The notes beneath the pieces are model-generated. The model was not told where the DNA came from, ran no database searches, and saw nothing but the letters and a program-made list of their open reading frames with translations. Shown here piece by piece: positions 7,883 through 16,032 of a DNA stretch of 64,000 nt (position 1 is the stretch's first letter; every line of letters starts with the position of its first letter). The DNA comes from Rossellomorea sp036867415 (GTDB lineage: Bacteria; Bacillota; Bacilli; Bacillales; Bacillaceae_B): the NCBI RefSeq assembly GCF_036867415.1, contig NZ_JBAJHU010000003.1, forward strand, positions 1-64,000. The letters are read 5' to 3'. The position numbers were made by a program, and so were the translations under genes.

Positions 7883-8752
7883 ATGATTTATAGAATGCTG
7901 GCTCTAAACATCGATGGCTCTATAGTGAACGAAAACGGAAAAATTGCAAAGGAAACCAAAGAAGCGATTGAGTACGTTCAAAATAAAGGCGTGCAGGTCA
8001 CTCTTGTCACAAGCAGAAACTTTGCATCTGCCAGAAAAGTCGCCAAAGCCCTTAAAGTCGAAGGGCCCATCATCACGCATGGCGGGGCCTATATTGCTGC
8101 TGAGCGTGACCAGCCATTATACGTAAGGAAAATCTCTGAAAATATTACGTATGAAATCACACAGTTTTTAGAAGGGTTCTCCAGTCAGATTCAACTATCT
8201 CATGAAAAACAAAGTATTGTAGGGAAAGCAAATAATCAGTCTAAAATGACATCAAAGCTTTCATGGGAAAGGGATTCCCGTTTTTTATACAGCAAGCAGT
8301 ATGTGAATATCGTAAGCGAACATCAGCTGGAAAATCCGCTGGCTGTCCCGAAAATATCGGTGCTGCTGGAGCATAGAGAGGATTTATGGGATATCGCTGC
8401 CGCTATAAAAGGGATGTACGAGGAAGTGGAAGCGGTCCCTACATCCGAACATACACTCGATATCGTTCCTAAAGGCGTCTCGAAGCTGAGAGGTCTCATG
8501 TATTTGTCAGAAAGACTCGGAATCAAAAAAGAGCAGATCATCATGGTCGGTTCGGGTATCGATGATGTGGACGCCATCAGATGCTGCGGTCTGGGGGTAG
8601 CGATGGGCGAAGCACCGCGGGAGGTTAGAGCCCATGCAGACTGGGTGACAAGGAGTCAGGACCTAAAGGGTCTTCCATATTTCATAATGGAACTCTTCAG
8701 AAAGCAGCACCCGATTCCGTTTTTGAAAAAGATGAACATCATAAAATCCTGA
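7883..8752 (+). CDS. yhaX: YhaX, HAD-superfamily Cof-type protein with degenerate active site, 289 aa
   Basis: Cof/HAD-IIB fold hydrolase relative. The first motif reads LALNIDGSI: the Asp nucleophile expected first in DxD is Asn. The last motif, usually GDxxND, reads GSGIDDVDAI. Motif II (VTLVTSRNF) is present with Ser at the normal Ser/Thr position. The cap region (about residues 85-190) is normal in size. Loss of the nucleophile argues against ordinary phosphatase activity and for a binding or structural role. I recall YhaX as a stress/sporulation-associated protein in B. subtilis. The ATG has AGGGGGG upstream. The gene is monocistronic, with a weak hairpin downstream near 8757-8800. Confidence 0.85.
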   Translation: MIYRMLALNIDGSIVNENGKIAKETKEAIEYVQNKGVQVTLVTSRNFASARKVAKALKVEGPIITHGGAYIAAERDQPLYVRKISENITYEITQFLEGFSSQIQLSHEKQSIVGKANNQSKMTSKLSWERDSRFLYSKQYVNIVSEHQLENPLAVPKISVLLEHREDLWDIAAAIKGMYEEVEAVPTSEHTLDIVPKGVSKLRGLMYLSERLGIKKEQIIMVGSGIDDVDAIRCCGLGVAMGEAPREVRAHADWVTRSQDLKGLPYFIMELFRKQHPIPFLKKMNIIKS

Positions 8753-8892
8753 AATCAGCCCTGTACCTTGAGTTATAAAGGTGCGGGGTCATTTGTTTTT
8801 TCATCTTCCTCTATACCAGGGTGCTCATTGACCATTCATGCCCCATTCTGTACACTAGAAAAAGCTAGCTCTATTGAAAGGTGATTTTGAAG

Positions 8893-10389
8893 GTGAATAT
8901 TTTAATAACAGGAGTAGAGGATGAACGTTTTGAGCGCCCTCTTCGATTGATTGCCAATTTATTTTTTGAAGAAACATCCATACGGTTTACGGAATGTGAT
9001 GACGTCGATTTAATGGTTCATATTGACATAAGTACGGTAGATAGAATTGAAGCGGCAGCTGAAATAACTGATCCTGCAAGCGGCAAGGAATATCACGCTG
9101 GGTATTCGAGTGACTGGCAGCCGTATGAAACCGATAAAGAACGGTTCCGGCAGGTGAAGACCGCGCTGTCCCATGTCTATCTCAATGTGCTCCAGGACTT
9201 GACGGGAATCCGGCAGAAATGGGGGATTCTTACAGGGATCCGTCCGACTAAACTGATCCACAAAATGAACCAGCAGGGTACTCCGAAAGAGGAAGTTCAT
9301 GCAAAGCTGAGGGAAGAATATTTGATAACGGATGAGAAAATCGAGTTAATGCAGAATATAGTCGACCGGCAGCTGTCCGTTGTGCCTGATTTGTATGATG
9401 TGCAAAATGAAGTAAGCATCTATATCGGTATTCCTTTCTGCCCTACGAAATGCGCGTATTGTACATTCCCGGCTTATGCGATACTGGGGAAACAGGGACG
9501 GGTGGACTCCTTCCTGGCAGGTCTGCACTATGAGATACAAGAGATGGGGAGATGGCTCAAGGAAAAAGGGATCAATATCACAACCATTTATTACGGCGGA
9601 GGCACACCTACTTCAATTACCGCAGAGGAAATGGATGCACTTTATGAAGTGATGCACCGCTCCTTCCCGGACGTAGACAAGGTTAGGGAAGTAACGGTGG
9701 AAGCCGGGCGTCCCGATACGATCTCCGAAGAAAAGCTGGAAGTCTTGAATAAGTGGAATATCGACCGTATCTCCATCAATCCTCAGTCTTATACACAGGA
9801 AACCCTAAAGGCAATCGGACGCCATCATACAGTGGAAGAAACGATAGATAAGTTTCACCTTGCCCGTCAAATGGGGATGAATAACATCAATATGGATCTG
9901 ATCATCGGACTTCCAAACGAAGAGCTACCTGAGCTTCAGCATTCATTGGATGAAACGGAAAAGTTGATGCCGGAATCTTTGACTGTCCACACTCTATCCT
10001 TTAAGAGGGCCTCTGAAATGACTAAAAATAAAGAAAAATATAAAGTCGCGGACAGGCTTGAGATCGAGCGGATGATGAATCTTGCAGAAGATTGGACAAG
10101 CGGGCATGGATACGAACCCTATTACCTTTATCGTCAAAAAAATATTCTTGGAAACCTTGAGAATGTAGGATATGCACTTCCAGGACAAGACAGTATATAC
10201 AACATTATGATCATGGAAGAAGTACAGACGATTATCGGAATCGGATGCGGGGCAGCAAGTAAATTTATCGACCCGAAAACGGGAAAGATCACTCATTTTG
10301 CAAATCCTAAAGAACCTAATGCGTACAACCTGGGATTCAAAGAATATACAGAGAAGAAAATCAAGATCCTGGATGAATTGTTTTCCTGA
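8893..10389 (+). CDS. hemZ: HemZ, coproporphyrinogen III oxidase-like radical SAM protein, 498 aa
   Basis: Oxygen-independent coproporphyrinogen oxidase-like protein of the HemN family. The start is GTG at 8893 (AAAGGTGA eight bases upstream; N-terminus MNILITGVEDERFERPL lines up with B. subtilis HemZ). The radical SAM cluster motif is FCPTKCAYC with cysteines at about 183, 187 and 190, followed by YYGGGTPTS for SAM binding. The C-terminal HemN-type region (LYRQKNILGNLENVGY) is intact. An N-terminal extension of about 175 residues separates it from classic HemN. Whether HemZ makes haem in Bacilli is uncertain, since those bacteria oxidise coproporphyrinogen with HemY. A good terminator follows. 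Confidence 0.92.
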   Translation: MNILITGVEDERFERPLRLIANLFFEETSIRFTECDDVDLMVHIDISTVDRIEAAAEITDPASGKEYHAGYSSDWQPYETDKERFRQVKTALSHVYLNVLQDLTGIRQKWGILTGIRPTKLIHKMNQQGTPKEEVHAKLREEYLITDEKIELMQNIVDRQLSVVPDLYDVQNEVSIYIGIPFCPTKCAYCTFPAYAILGKQGRVDSFLAGLHYEIQEMGRWLKEKGINITTIYYGGGTPTSITAEEMDALYEVMHRSFPDVDKVREVTVEAGRPDTISEEKLEVLNKWNIDRISINPQSYTQETLKAIGRHHTVEETIDKFHLARQMGMNNINMDLIIGLPNEELPELQHSLDETEKLMPESLTVHTLSFKRASEMTKNKEKYKVADRLEIERMMNLAEDWTSGHGYEPYYLYRQKNILGNLENVGYALPGQDSIYNIMIMEEVQTIIGIGCGAASKFIDPKTGKITHFANPKEPNAYNLGFKEYTEKKIKILDELFS

Positions 10390-10391
10390 TC

Positions 10392-10433
10392 AAATGCAGT
10401 TCGTGAGCATGCGTCTCATGAACTGCATTTTTA
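10392..10433 (+). terminator. Intrinsic terminator after hemZ
   Basis: AAATGCAGTTC and GAACTGCATTT form the stem, extended by GTGAG/CTCAT, with TTTTTAT downstream. Confidence 0.85.
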
Positions 10434-10530
10434 TATTTCCCCGGTTTAAAATGTATCGGAAATTATTGGGAATTCTCAATAAACTTAAAGGGAAATTGAA
10501 AGTTAAAGAGAATACTAACTAAAGATAGAA

Positions 10531-10545
10531 ATGAAAGCGTTTACT
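10531..10545 (+). promoter_or_regulatory. Catabolite-responsive element (CcpA site) before the acyl-CoA ligase
   Basis: ATGAAAGCGTTTACT fits the cre consensus WTGNAANCGNWNNCW at every fixed position. It lies about 20 bases before the ATG, where bound CcpA would block elongation, so the ligase is probably repressed on preferred sugars. Inference from sequence only. Confidence 0.6.
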
Positions 10546-10566
10546 ATTTGAGGGGAGAGATGGAAT

Positions 10567-12174
10567 ATGATGCAAACACCTCTGCTTTTAACACAAATGA
10601 TTGAAAGAGCTGAAAGGTATTATCCGAAGAAGGAGATTGTTTCACGAACTGAATCGGGAATTCACCGTTTCACTTACAAACAATGGGGAGAGAGAACAAG
10701 AAGGCTGGCAAGTGCCTTGAGTACATTGGGAGTGAAAGAGGGTGACAAGGTTGGAACACTCGCCTGGAACCACCACCGCCACCTTGAAGCCTATTTCGCA
10801 ATTCCGTGCAGCGGAGCCATCCTGCATACAATCAATATTCGTTTATCGCCTCAGCATATATGCTATATCATCAACCATGCGGGGGATAAAGTGCTGCTTG
10901 TTGACCCGGATATTCTGCCGCTCATAGAGAAGATTAAAGACAGCATTCCGGTTGTTGAAGCTTTCATTATCATGACGGATGGTGAAATGCCGGAAACATC
11001 ACTGGATAACGTCTATCATTATGAACAGTTATTGGAAAAAGGAAATCCGTCATTTGCTTTCAGGAAAGACCTGGATGAAAATGCCCCTGCCGGCATGTGC
11101 TATACCTCTGCGACAACGGGGAATCCCAAAGGGGTCATCTACTCTCACCGTGGAATTGTGCTTCACGCCATGGCGCTTGGGCTTGCTGATACGACAGGAG
11201 TCTGTGAAAGGGACACGGCTCTTCCAGTGGTGCCGATGTTCCATGTGAATGCCTGGGGTCTGCCATTTGCCTCTGTATGGTTTGGTACGAAACAAGTGCT
11301 TCCAGGTCCTTATTTTACTCCCGGCATCCTTGCAAGCCTGATGCAGGATGAGAAGGTGACGATTACGGCTGGAGTTCCAACCATTTGGCTGGGGCTGTTG
11401 AATGAGATGGAGCAGAACACGTATGATCTGTCCTGTCTGCGTTCTGTGCTGTGCGGAGGTTCTGCCGCCCCCAAGGGTATGATCAAAGCATTTGAGGAAA
11501 AATTCGGGATTCCGTTCATGCATGCTTATGGAATGACAGAAACAAGCCCCCTTGCTGTCATTGCAGCGTCAAAGAGTTATCACGAGAACCTGTCTAAAGA
11601 TGAAAAGCTTGATTTGAAAGCGAAGCAGGGCATCCTTGTGCCGGGATTGGAAATGAAGATCGTCGGTAAAGACGGAGAAGTCGCCTGGGACGGGAAGGAA
11701 ATGGGAGAACTGGCTCTGAGAGGTCCGTGGATCGCGTCGGAATATTATCAGGATGAGCGGAGTCAGGAAGCTTTCCGTGACGGCTGGCTCTATACAGGTG
11801 ATGTTGTGACCATCGATGAAGAAGGATATATCAAGATTGTGGACCGGACTAAGGATTTAATCAAATCAGGAGGAGAATGGATTTCTTCCGTGGATCTGGA
11901 AAATGCACTTATGGCCCACGAAGAAATTTTTGAAGCAGCAGTCGTGGCAGTGCCGCATGAAGAATGGCAGGAACGACCGGTTGCCTGTGTTGTGTTAAAA
12001 GAATCGTCGAGCGGAAAGGTGACCGAAGAGGAAATACTCGACTTCCTTAAGCCGCAGTTCGCGAAGTGGTGGATCCCCGATGACGTCCTGTTTCTGGATG
12101 AAATTCCTAAAACATCGGTAGGGAAATTCTTAAAAAGAACACTAAGGGACCAGGTACAGGATAAAGTAAAGTAA
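10567..12174 (+). CDS. Medium/long-chain fatty-acid CoA ligase (AMP-forming), 535 aa
   Basis: Activates a carboxylic acid, probably a medium- or long-chain fatty acid, to its CoA thioester through an acyl-adenylate. ANL-superfamily motifs appear in order: P-loop YTSATTGNPKGV at about residue 178 (Ala for the usual Gly), YGMTETSP near 328, the hinge GDVVTIDEEGYIKIVDRTKD, and the C-terminal catalytic lysine motif PKTSVGKFLKR. There is no membrane anchor. The reading starts at ATG ATG behind GGGGAGAG. A CcpA site precedes it, and the crotonase-fold gene yhaR follows. A gene of this kind is not at this point in B. subtilis as I remember it, so it may be an insertion relative to that map. Chain-length preference cannot be read. 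Confidence 0.88.
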   Translation: MMQTPLLLTQMIERAERYYPKKEIVSRTESGIHRFTYKQWGERTRRLASALSTLGVKEGDKVGTLAWNHHRHLEAYFAIPCSGAILHTINIRLSPQHICYIINHAGDKVLLVDPDILPLIEKIKDSIPVVEAFIIMTDGEMPETSLDNVYHYEQLLEKGNPSFAFRKDLDENAPAGMCYTSATTGNPKGVIYSHRGIVLHAMALGLADTTGVCERDTALPVVPMFHVNAWGLPFASVWFGTKQVLPGPYFTPGILASLMQDEKVTITAGVPTIWLGLLNEMEQNTYDLSCLRSVLCGGSAAPKGMIKAFEEKFGIPFMHAYGMTETSPLAVIAASKSYHENLSKDEKLDLKAKQGILVPGLEMKIVGKDGEVAWDGKEMGELALRGPWIASEYYQDERSQEAFRDGWLYTGDVVTIDEEGYIKIVDRTKDLIKSGGEWISSVDLENALMAHEEIFEAAVVAVPHEEWQERPVACVVLKESSSGKVTEEEILDFLKPQFAKWWIPDDVLFLDEIPKTSVGKFLKRTLRDQVQDKVK

Positions 12175-12257
12175 GATTGATTCAAGAGAGGTCACCCATC
12201 CTGGGATGATCTCTTTTCTATTTAATTCCAAGTAAATAGTAAAACTATTCAAAAAAA

Positions 12258-12275
12258 TGATTCACTATTCATTTT
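12258..12275 (+). promoter_or_regulatory. Possible FadR operator upstream of yhaR
   Basis: TGATTCACTATTCATTTT matches 14 of 18 positions of the Bacillus FadR consensus TGAATGAMTAWTNATTCA. The left half is better than the right. It lies 37-54 bases before the TTG start. Plausible because the product handles enoyl-CoA, but weaker than the site at 53713. Confidence 0.4.
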
Positions 12276-12311
12276 TGTTGGGGTATTCTAGACATAAGGG
12301 GAGGGATTACA

Positions 12312-13106
12312 TTGACAGTGTCAAATCATTATGAAACGGTCAAGTTACATAAAGAGGGAAGGGTTGCAAGACTTCGACTTAACCGGCCGAAGTCATTGAA
12401 TGCCCTGGATGCAGGACTGATGAAAGACCTTTTGGCAGCATTGAAAGAAGTGAAAAAAGATCCGGATATTTCATTGGTTATCCTGACAGGAGAGGGAAAG
12501 GGGTTTTCTTCAGGAGGGGATATCAAGTCCATGCTCACGTTAAGTGGCGAAGAACAATTTACAGGGGTAATGGATATCATCAATGAGCTTGTCATGACGC
12601 TGTATTGCATGCCCAAAGTTGTGGTTACCGGAATTCATGGTGCAGCCGCCGGACTTGGGTTCAGCCTGGCACTTGCCTCGGATTATATTTTATGTGAGGA
12701 AGACAGCAAGCTTGCCATGAATTTCATAGGAATCGGATTGATCCCCGATGGAGGCAGCCATTTCCTTCTGCAAGAAAGATTGGGAACCCATAAAGCGAAG
12801 AGATTGATTTGGAACGGGAAAGTACTCGATGGCCAGGAAGCGTTAATGAAAGGGCTTGTTGATGAAGCACTTCCGTCAGGCAAATTGGAGGTTGGCCTCC
12901 AGAGGTACATGAAACAATGTTTGGCAGCTCCCGTCAAAGCGATGCTCAAGACTAAGGAAGTCTATGTGACTTTGAATAAAGAAAGATTGCAGCATGCATT
13001 GGAGCTCGAGAAAGAAGGACAGTGGCTCATGAGGCAGACCGGTGATCATGAAGAAGGGATCAACGCATTCGTCGAGAAGCGTAAACCGGAGTTTAAAGGA
13101 ATCTAG
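12312..13106 (+). CDS. yhaR: YhaR, enoyl-CoA hydratase/isomerase family (crotonase fold), 264 aa
   Basis: Crotonase-fold enzyme acting on an acyl-CoA. The start is TTG at 12312 with GAGGGA upstream. The oxyanion-hole regions are recognisable (SSGGDIKSML and GAAAGLGFSLALASDY). Both hydratase glutamates are missing: the first position is Ser (GLGFSLA in place of GGGxELA) and the second is Phe (AMNFIGIGLIP in place of GQPEIxLGxIP). An Asp follows in IPDGGS, as in PaaG-type and delta3,delta2-enoyl-CoA isomerases. An isomerase role is therefore likelier than hydration. B. subtilis has an enoyl-CoA hydratase-like yhaR at this place. The putative FadR site fits beta-oxidation. Confidence 0.82.
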   Translation: MTVSNHYETVKLHKEGRVARLRLNRPKSLNALDAGLMKDLLAALKEVKKDPDISLVILTGEGKGFSSGGDIKSMLTLSGEEQFTGVMDIINELVMTLYCMPKVVVTGIHGAAAGLGFSLALASDYILCEEDSKLAMNFIGIGLIPDGGSHFLLQERLGTHKAKRLIWNGKVLDGQEALMKGLVDEALPSGKLEVGLQRYMKQCLAAPVKAMLKTKEVYVTLNKERLQHALELEKEGQWLMRQTGDHEEGINAFVEKRKPEFKGI

Positions 13107-13137
13107 CAGGTTCTTATCATAGTATGAACACGTTGAG

Positions 13138-13181
13138 AAGAGGTCTCCCGCAGCCGATGCATGCTGCGGGAGACCTCTTTA
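13138..13181 (+). terminator. Strong intrinsic terminator after yhaR
   Basis: AAGAGGTCTCCCGCAGC pairs with GCTGCGGGAGACCTCTT over at least 17 bp with a short loop, then TTAT. Confidence 0.85.
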
Positions 13182-13331
13182 TCAGAATTTGTCTGTTAGT
13201 GAAAGGGACGACGCGGGTAAACAAGAGAAAGTGCTCAACAGCGTGACATTTATGCATTCGGAACTGACGTCCAAACATTTTATCCTGATCTACATAAACT
13301 ATTACGATCAAGATAAAAAAGGAGGAAATGT

Positions 13332-14717
13332 ATGAAGACGATCATCATCGATCCAGGCCATGGGGGAAGTGACCCAGGTGCAACATATAAAGGTCATGAA
13401 GAGAAGACACTGAATCTATCAACTGCGCTGAAAATAAGGGACTTTCTGGAGGAACACTATCAAGTGACGATTCATATGACCCGAAGTGAAAATAAAACGA
13501 TGTCCCTGAGTGAGAGAACCAATTTCGCAAATGAGACGAATGCGGATTTCTTTCTATCGATCCACCACAATGCTGGCGGGGGCAGCGGTTTTGAAAGTTA
13601 TACGTACAACGGAAATGTACCTTCGAATACACTTTCATACCAAACTATGATTCACAATGATTACATTTCAGCAATCAAGAAGAAACATACAGTCATTGAC
13701 AGGGGGAAGAAACGGGCTAACTTCCACGTATTGAGAGAAACAAAAATGCCCGCTTTTCTTGTTGAGATTTTATTTATTGATCATGATAGAGATCTTGCTT
13801 TATTGACTAATACAGCCTTCATGAATGATGCTGCCAGATTTCTGGCAGAAGGGGTGGCAAAGGCACTGTCACTTCCAGAAAAAAGCGTAATCCCTGAAGG
13901 GCGGTTATTTAAGGTCATCGCAGGTTCTTTCGCAGAGCGAAAGAATGCAGAAGAGCGGATTGCTGAGCTTAAACAAAAATCTTTTCGTGCATTCATTGCA
14001 GCCGAGGTCATTTCAGGCAAGACGTATTACAGAGTGCAGGCAGGCGCATTTACTCATAGAGAAAACGCAGACACGCTTGTGGCAAAATTGAAAAGCAAGT
14101 ATTTCGATGCCTTCATCATTGCAGAAGGTACCGGCATTGAAGCGCCTCCTTCAACAACTGAAGCCCCTCCGGAGAAAGATGTCACCATTTTAGGAGAATC
14201 CCTCTTAAAACCACACCAATTGAACGAATTTGTCAGAACGGTCAATCCATCGGCGCCTTTACTGGGGGATTATTATATAAAGTATGGTATGGTCTATGGT
14301 ATCCGTGGAGACATAGCATATGGACAAGCTATTCATGAAACGAATTATTTCCGATTTACCGGACAAGTCAAACCCGGTCAAAACAATTTTGCGGGTCTTG
14401 GAACGACTGGTCCCGGTGTTGACGGGGCTTCCTTCACAACTCCAGAAGAAGGTGTCCTTGCTCACATTCAACACTTATATGCATATGCTTCAAACGAGAA
14501 GCTGCCGGATTCCTATCCACTCGTCGATCCGAGGTATTCGCTTGTCAGCAGGGGGAGCGCCCGGTATTGGGCAGGCTTGAATGGGAAATGGGCAGTTCCT
14601 GGTACAACTTACGGGCAAAGTATATTGAATGTATACAGCAGAAATCTGGATCATGCACTTGAAGAAATGGAAAGAGAAAAGAAGATCATTCAAGCAAGAA
14701 TCGATCTGTTGAAATAG
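13332..14717 (+). CDS. N-acetylmuramoyl-L-alanine amidase with SPOR and glucosaminidase domains, 461 aa
   Basis: Predicted peptidoglycan hydrolase with two cutting activities. Domains in order: Amidase_3 (about residues 1-180; zinc motifs IDPGHGG, SIHHNAGG and the acidic VEILFIDHD); two SPOR-like repeats (about 192-225 and 232-268; RLFKVIAGSFAERKNAEE and YYRVQAGAFTHRENAD); and a glucosaminidase-type domain (about 290-445; AIHETNYF with the catalytic Glu). No signal peptide or membrane segment is present: the protein begins MKTIIIDPGHGGSDPG and residue 10 is already a zinc ligand. Release by mother-cell lysis or an unusual route is inferred. AGGAGG precedes the ATG, and strong terminators lie on both sides. 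Confidence 0.88.
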   Translation: MKTIIIDPGHGGSDPGATYKGHEEKTLNLSTALKIRDFLEEHYQVTIHMTRSENKTMSLSERTNFANETNADFFLSIHHNAGGGSGFESYTYNGNVPSNTLSYQTMIHNDYISAIKKKHTVIDRGKKRANFHVLRETKMPAFLVEILFIDHDRDLALLTNTAFMNDAARFLAEGVAKALSLPEKSVIPEGRLFKVIAGSFAERKNAEERIAELKQKSFRAFIAAEVISGKTYYRVQAGAFTHRENADTLVAKLKSKYFDAFIIAEGTGIEAPPSTTEAPPEKDVTILGESLLKPHQLNEFVRTVNPSAPLLGDYYIKYGMVYGIRGDIAYGQAIHETNYFRFTGQVKPGQNNFAGLGTTGPGVDGASFTTPEEGVLAHIQHLYAYASNEKLPDSYPLVDPRYSLVSRGSARYWAGLNGKWAVPGTTYGQSILNVYSRNLDHALEEMEREKKIIQARIDLLK

Positions 14718-14720
14718 ATG

Positions 14721-14767
14721 AAGGCCCTTCCGGGAGTGCGGTAAAGCACTCCCGGAAGGGCCTTTGG
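14721..14767. terminator. Very strong bidirectional terminator
   Basis: AAGGCCCTTCCGGGAGTGC pairs perfectly with GCACTCCCGGAAGGGCCTT. It lies between the convergent amidase and YhzD-like genes. Confidence 0.85.
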
Positions 14768-14776
14768 TTTCTCGGA

Positions 14777-14965
14777 TCAGGCGTGGAATAATACAAGTTT
14801 ACCAAGGGGGGAGGTACAGCGGTGTGTATGATCAAGGTATCCCTTTTCTCCGAGTAAGGATTCGCCCGCTTTCTTGGCTTCATTATCTGAGGATGCTTCG
14901 AAGGATTCGTCGAGAATTTTCGTGCCGTCTTTTTCAAATACCGTCAACTTATACGTTTTCATCAT
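14777..14965 (-). CDS. YhzD-like small protein, 62 aa
   Basis: Small soluble protein of unknown function resembling the YhzD family: MKTYKLTVFEKDGTKILDE at the N-terminus and a conserved end with GYLDHTHRCTSPLGKL. It has one cysteine and two histidines in that HTHRC motif, too few for a zinc ribbon alone. Two adjacent ATG codons follow AAAGGGG; the first is used here and the second would fit equally well. It is monocistronic on the reverse strand and ends at the shared terminator. The family name is from memory. Confidence 0.7.
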   Translation of the reverse strand: MMKTYKLTVFEKDGTKILDESFEASSDNEAKKAGESLLGEKGYLDHTHRCTSPLGKLVLFHA

Positions 14966-15132
14966 TTATACCCCTTTGTCTATAAATCTTCACTCTATAT
15001 TATTTTTCCATAATTTTCGAGAAATTTAAAGTCTTAATGGATAATAAAATGAAAGTTGGAAAATGAAACCTTTTTCTAAGAGAATCGTAGAAGTATAGTA
15101 GACAGTAGGAAAAGGGAGAGGAGAAACTTCAA

Positions 15133-16032
15133 ATGAGCTTATCAATTCACCAGGTCACCAAGAAATTTGGCAGCTTCACAGCAGTCGACAAATTGTCACT
15201 TACAATTGAACCCGGAGAAATGTTCGGATTCCTCGGAGCAAACGGGGCAGGTAAAACGACTACATTCAGAATGGTATTGGGATTATTGGATCCAACAGCA
15301 GGAGAAATAACATGGAATGGCAATATCATCGATTATTCCGCAAGCGGGGAAATCGGGTATTTGCCTGAAGAGCGCGGACTATATCCCAAGATGAAGGTCA
15401 AGGATCAGATTGTTTATCTGGCTAGACTTCGCGGGATGGACAAGAAAGACATACTAAAGGAATTATCCATATGGCTGGAACGATTTAATATCCCCCAGTA
15501 TCTAGATAAAAAAGTGGAAGAGCTCTCGAAAGGAAATCAGCAAAAGATTCAATTCATTTCTTCGGTCATTCATAAACCGAAGCTTTTGATTCTGGATGAG
15601 CCATTCAGTGGATTGGATCCTGTAAATGTGGAACTGCTTAAAGATGCAGTCAGAGAACTAAAGAAGAAGGGCACGACCATTGTCTTCTCAAGTCACAGGA
15701 TGGAGCATGTGGAGGAACTTTGTGAAAGTTTATGCATCATGCACAAGGGACGTCCGGTCGTACACGGGGGATTGAAAGAAATCAAGCGTTCCTTCGGCAA
15801 AAAGAATGTTGTGATCAATGCTGATTTTGATTTAACGTATTTACTGGATTTCAATGGTGTCACTAAGTCCAGAGAAACAACAGAAGGCATCCTTCTGCAA
15901 GTAGAGTCAGAGAAAGCTGCAGAAGAAGTATTTCATCATGCATCTCAAAAAGGCTTCCTTCGAAAATTTGAATTGGAAGATCCGTCACTGAATGACATTT
16001 TTATCGAAAAGGTAGGGACTTCTTATGAATAA
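15133..16032 (+). CDS. yhaQ: YhaQ, ABC transporter ATP-binding protein, 299 aa
   Basis: ATPase subunit of an ABC-2 type exporter, paired with the permease that follows. Walker A is GANGAGKTTT, the signature is LSKGNQQK (a K/N variant of LSGGQ), and Walker B with catalytic Glu is LLILDEPFSGLDP. The extra C-terminal domain of about 75 residues after the H-loop (VFSSHRMEHVEELC) is typical of the NatA/drug-exporter branch. AGGAGA precedes the ATG. The gene overlaps yhaP by eight bases. In B. subtilis yhaQP resembles the sodium exporter natAB, but the substrate here cannot be read. Confidence 0.9.
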   Translation: MSLSIHQVTKKFGSFTAVDKLSLTIEPGEMFGFLGANGAGKTTTFRMVLGLLDPTAGEITWNGNIIDYSASGEIGYLPEERGLYPKMKVKDQIVYLARLRGMDKKDILKELSIWLERFNIPQYLDKKVEELSKGNQQKIQFISSVIHKPKLLILDEPFSGLDPVNVELLKDAVRELKKKGTTIVFSSHRMEHVEELCESLCIMHKGRPVVHGGLKEIKRSFGKKNVVINADFDLTYLLDFNGVTKSRETTEGILLQVESEKAAEEVFHHASQKGFLRKFELEDPSLNDIFIEKVGTSYE

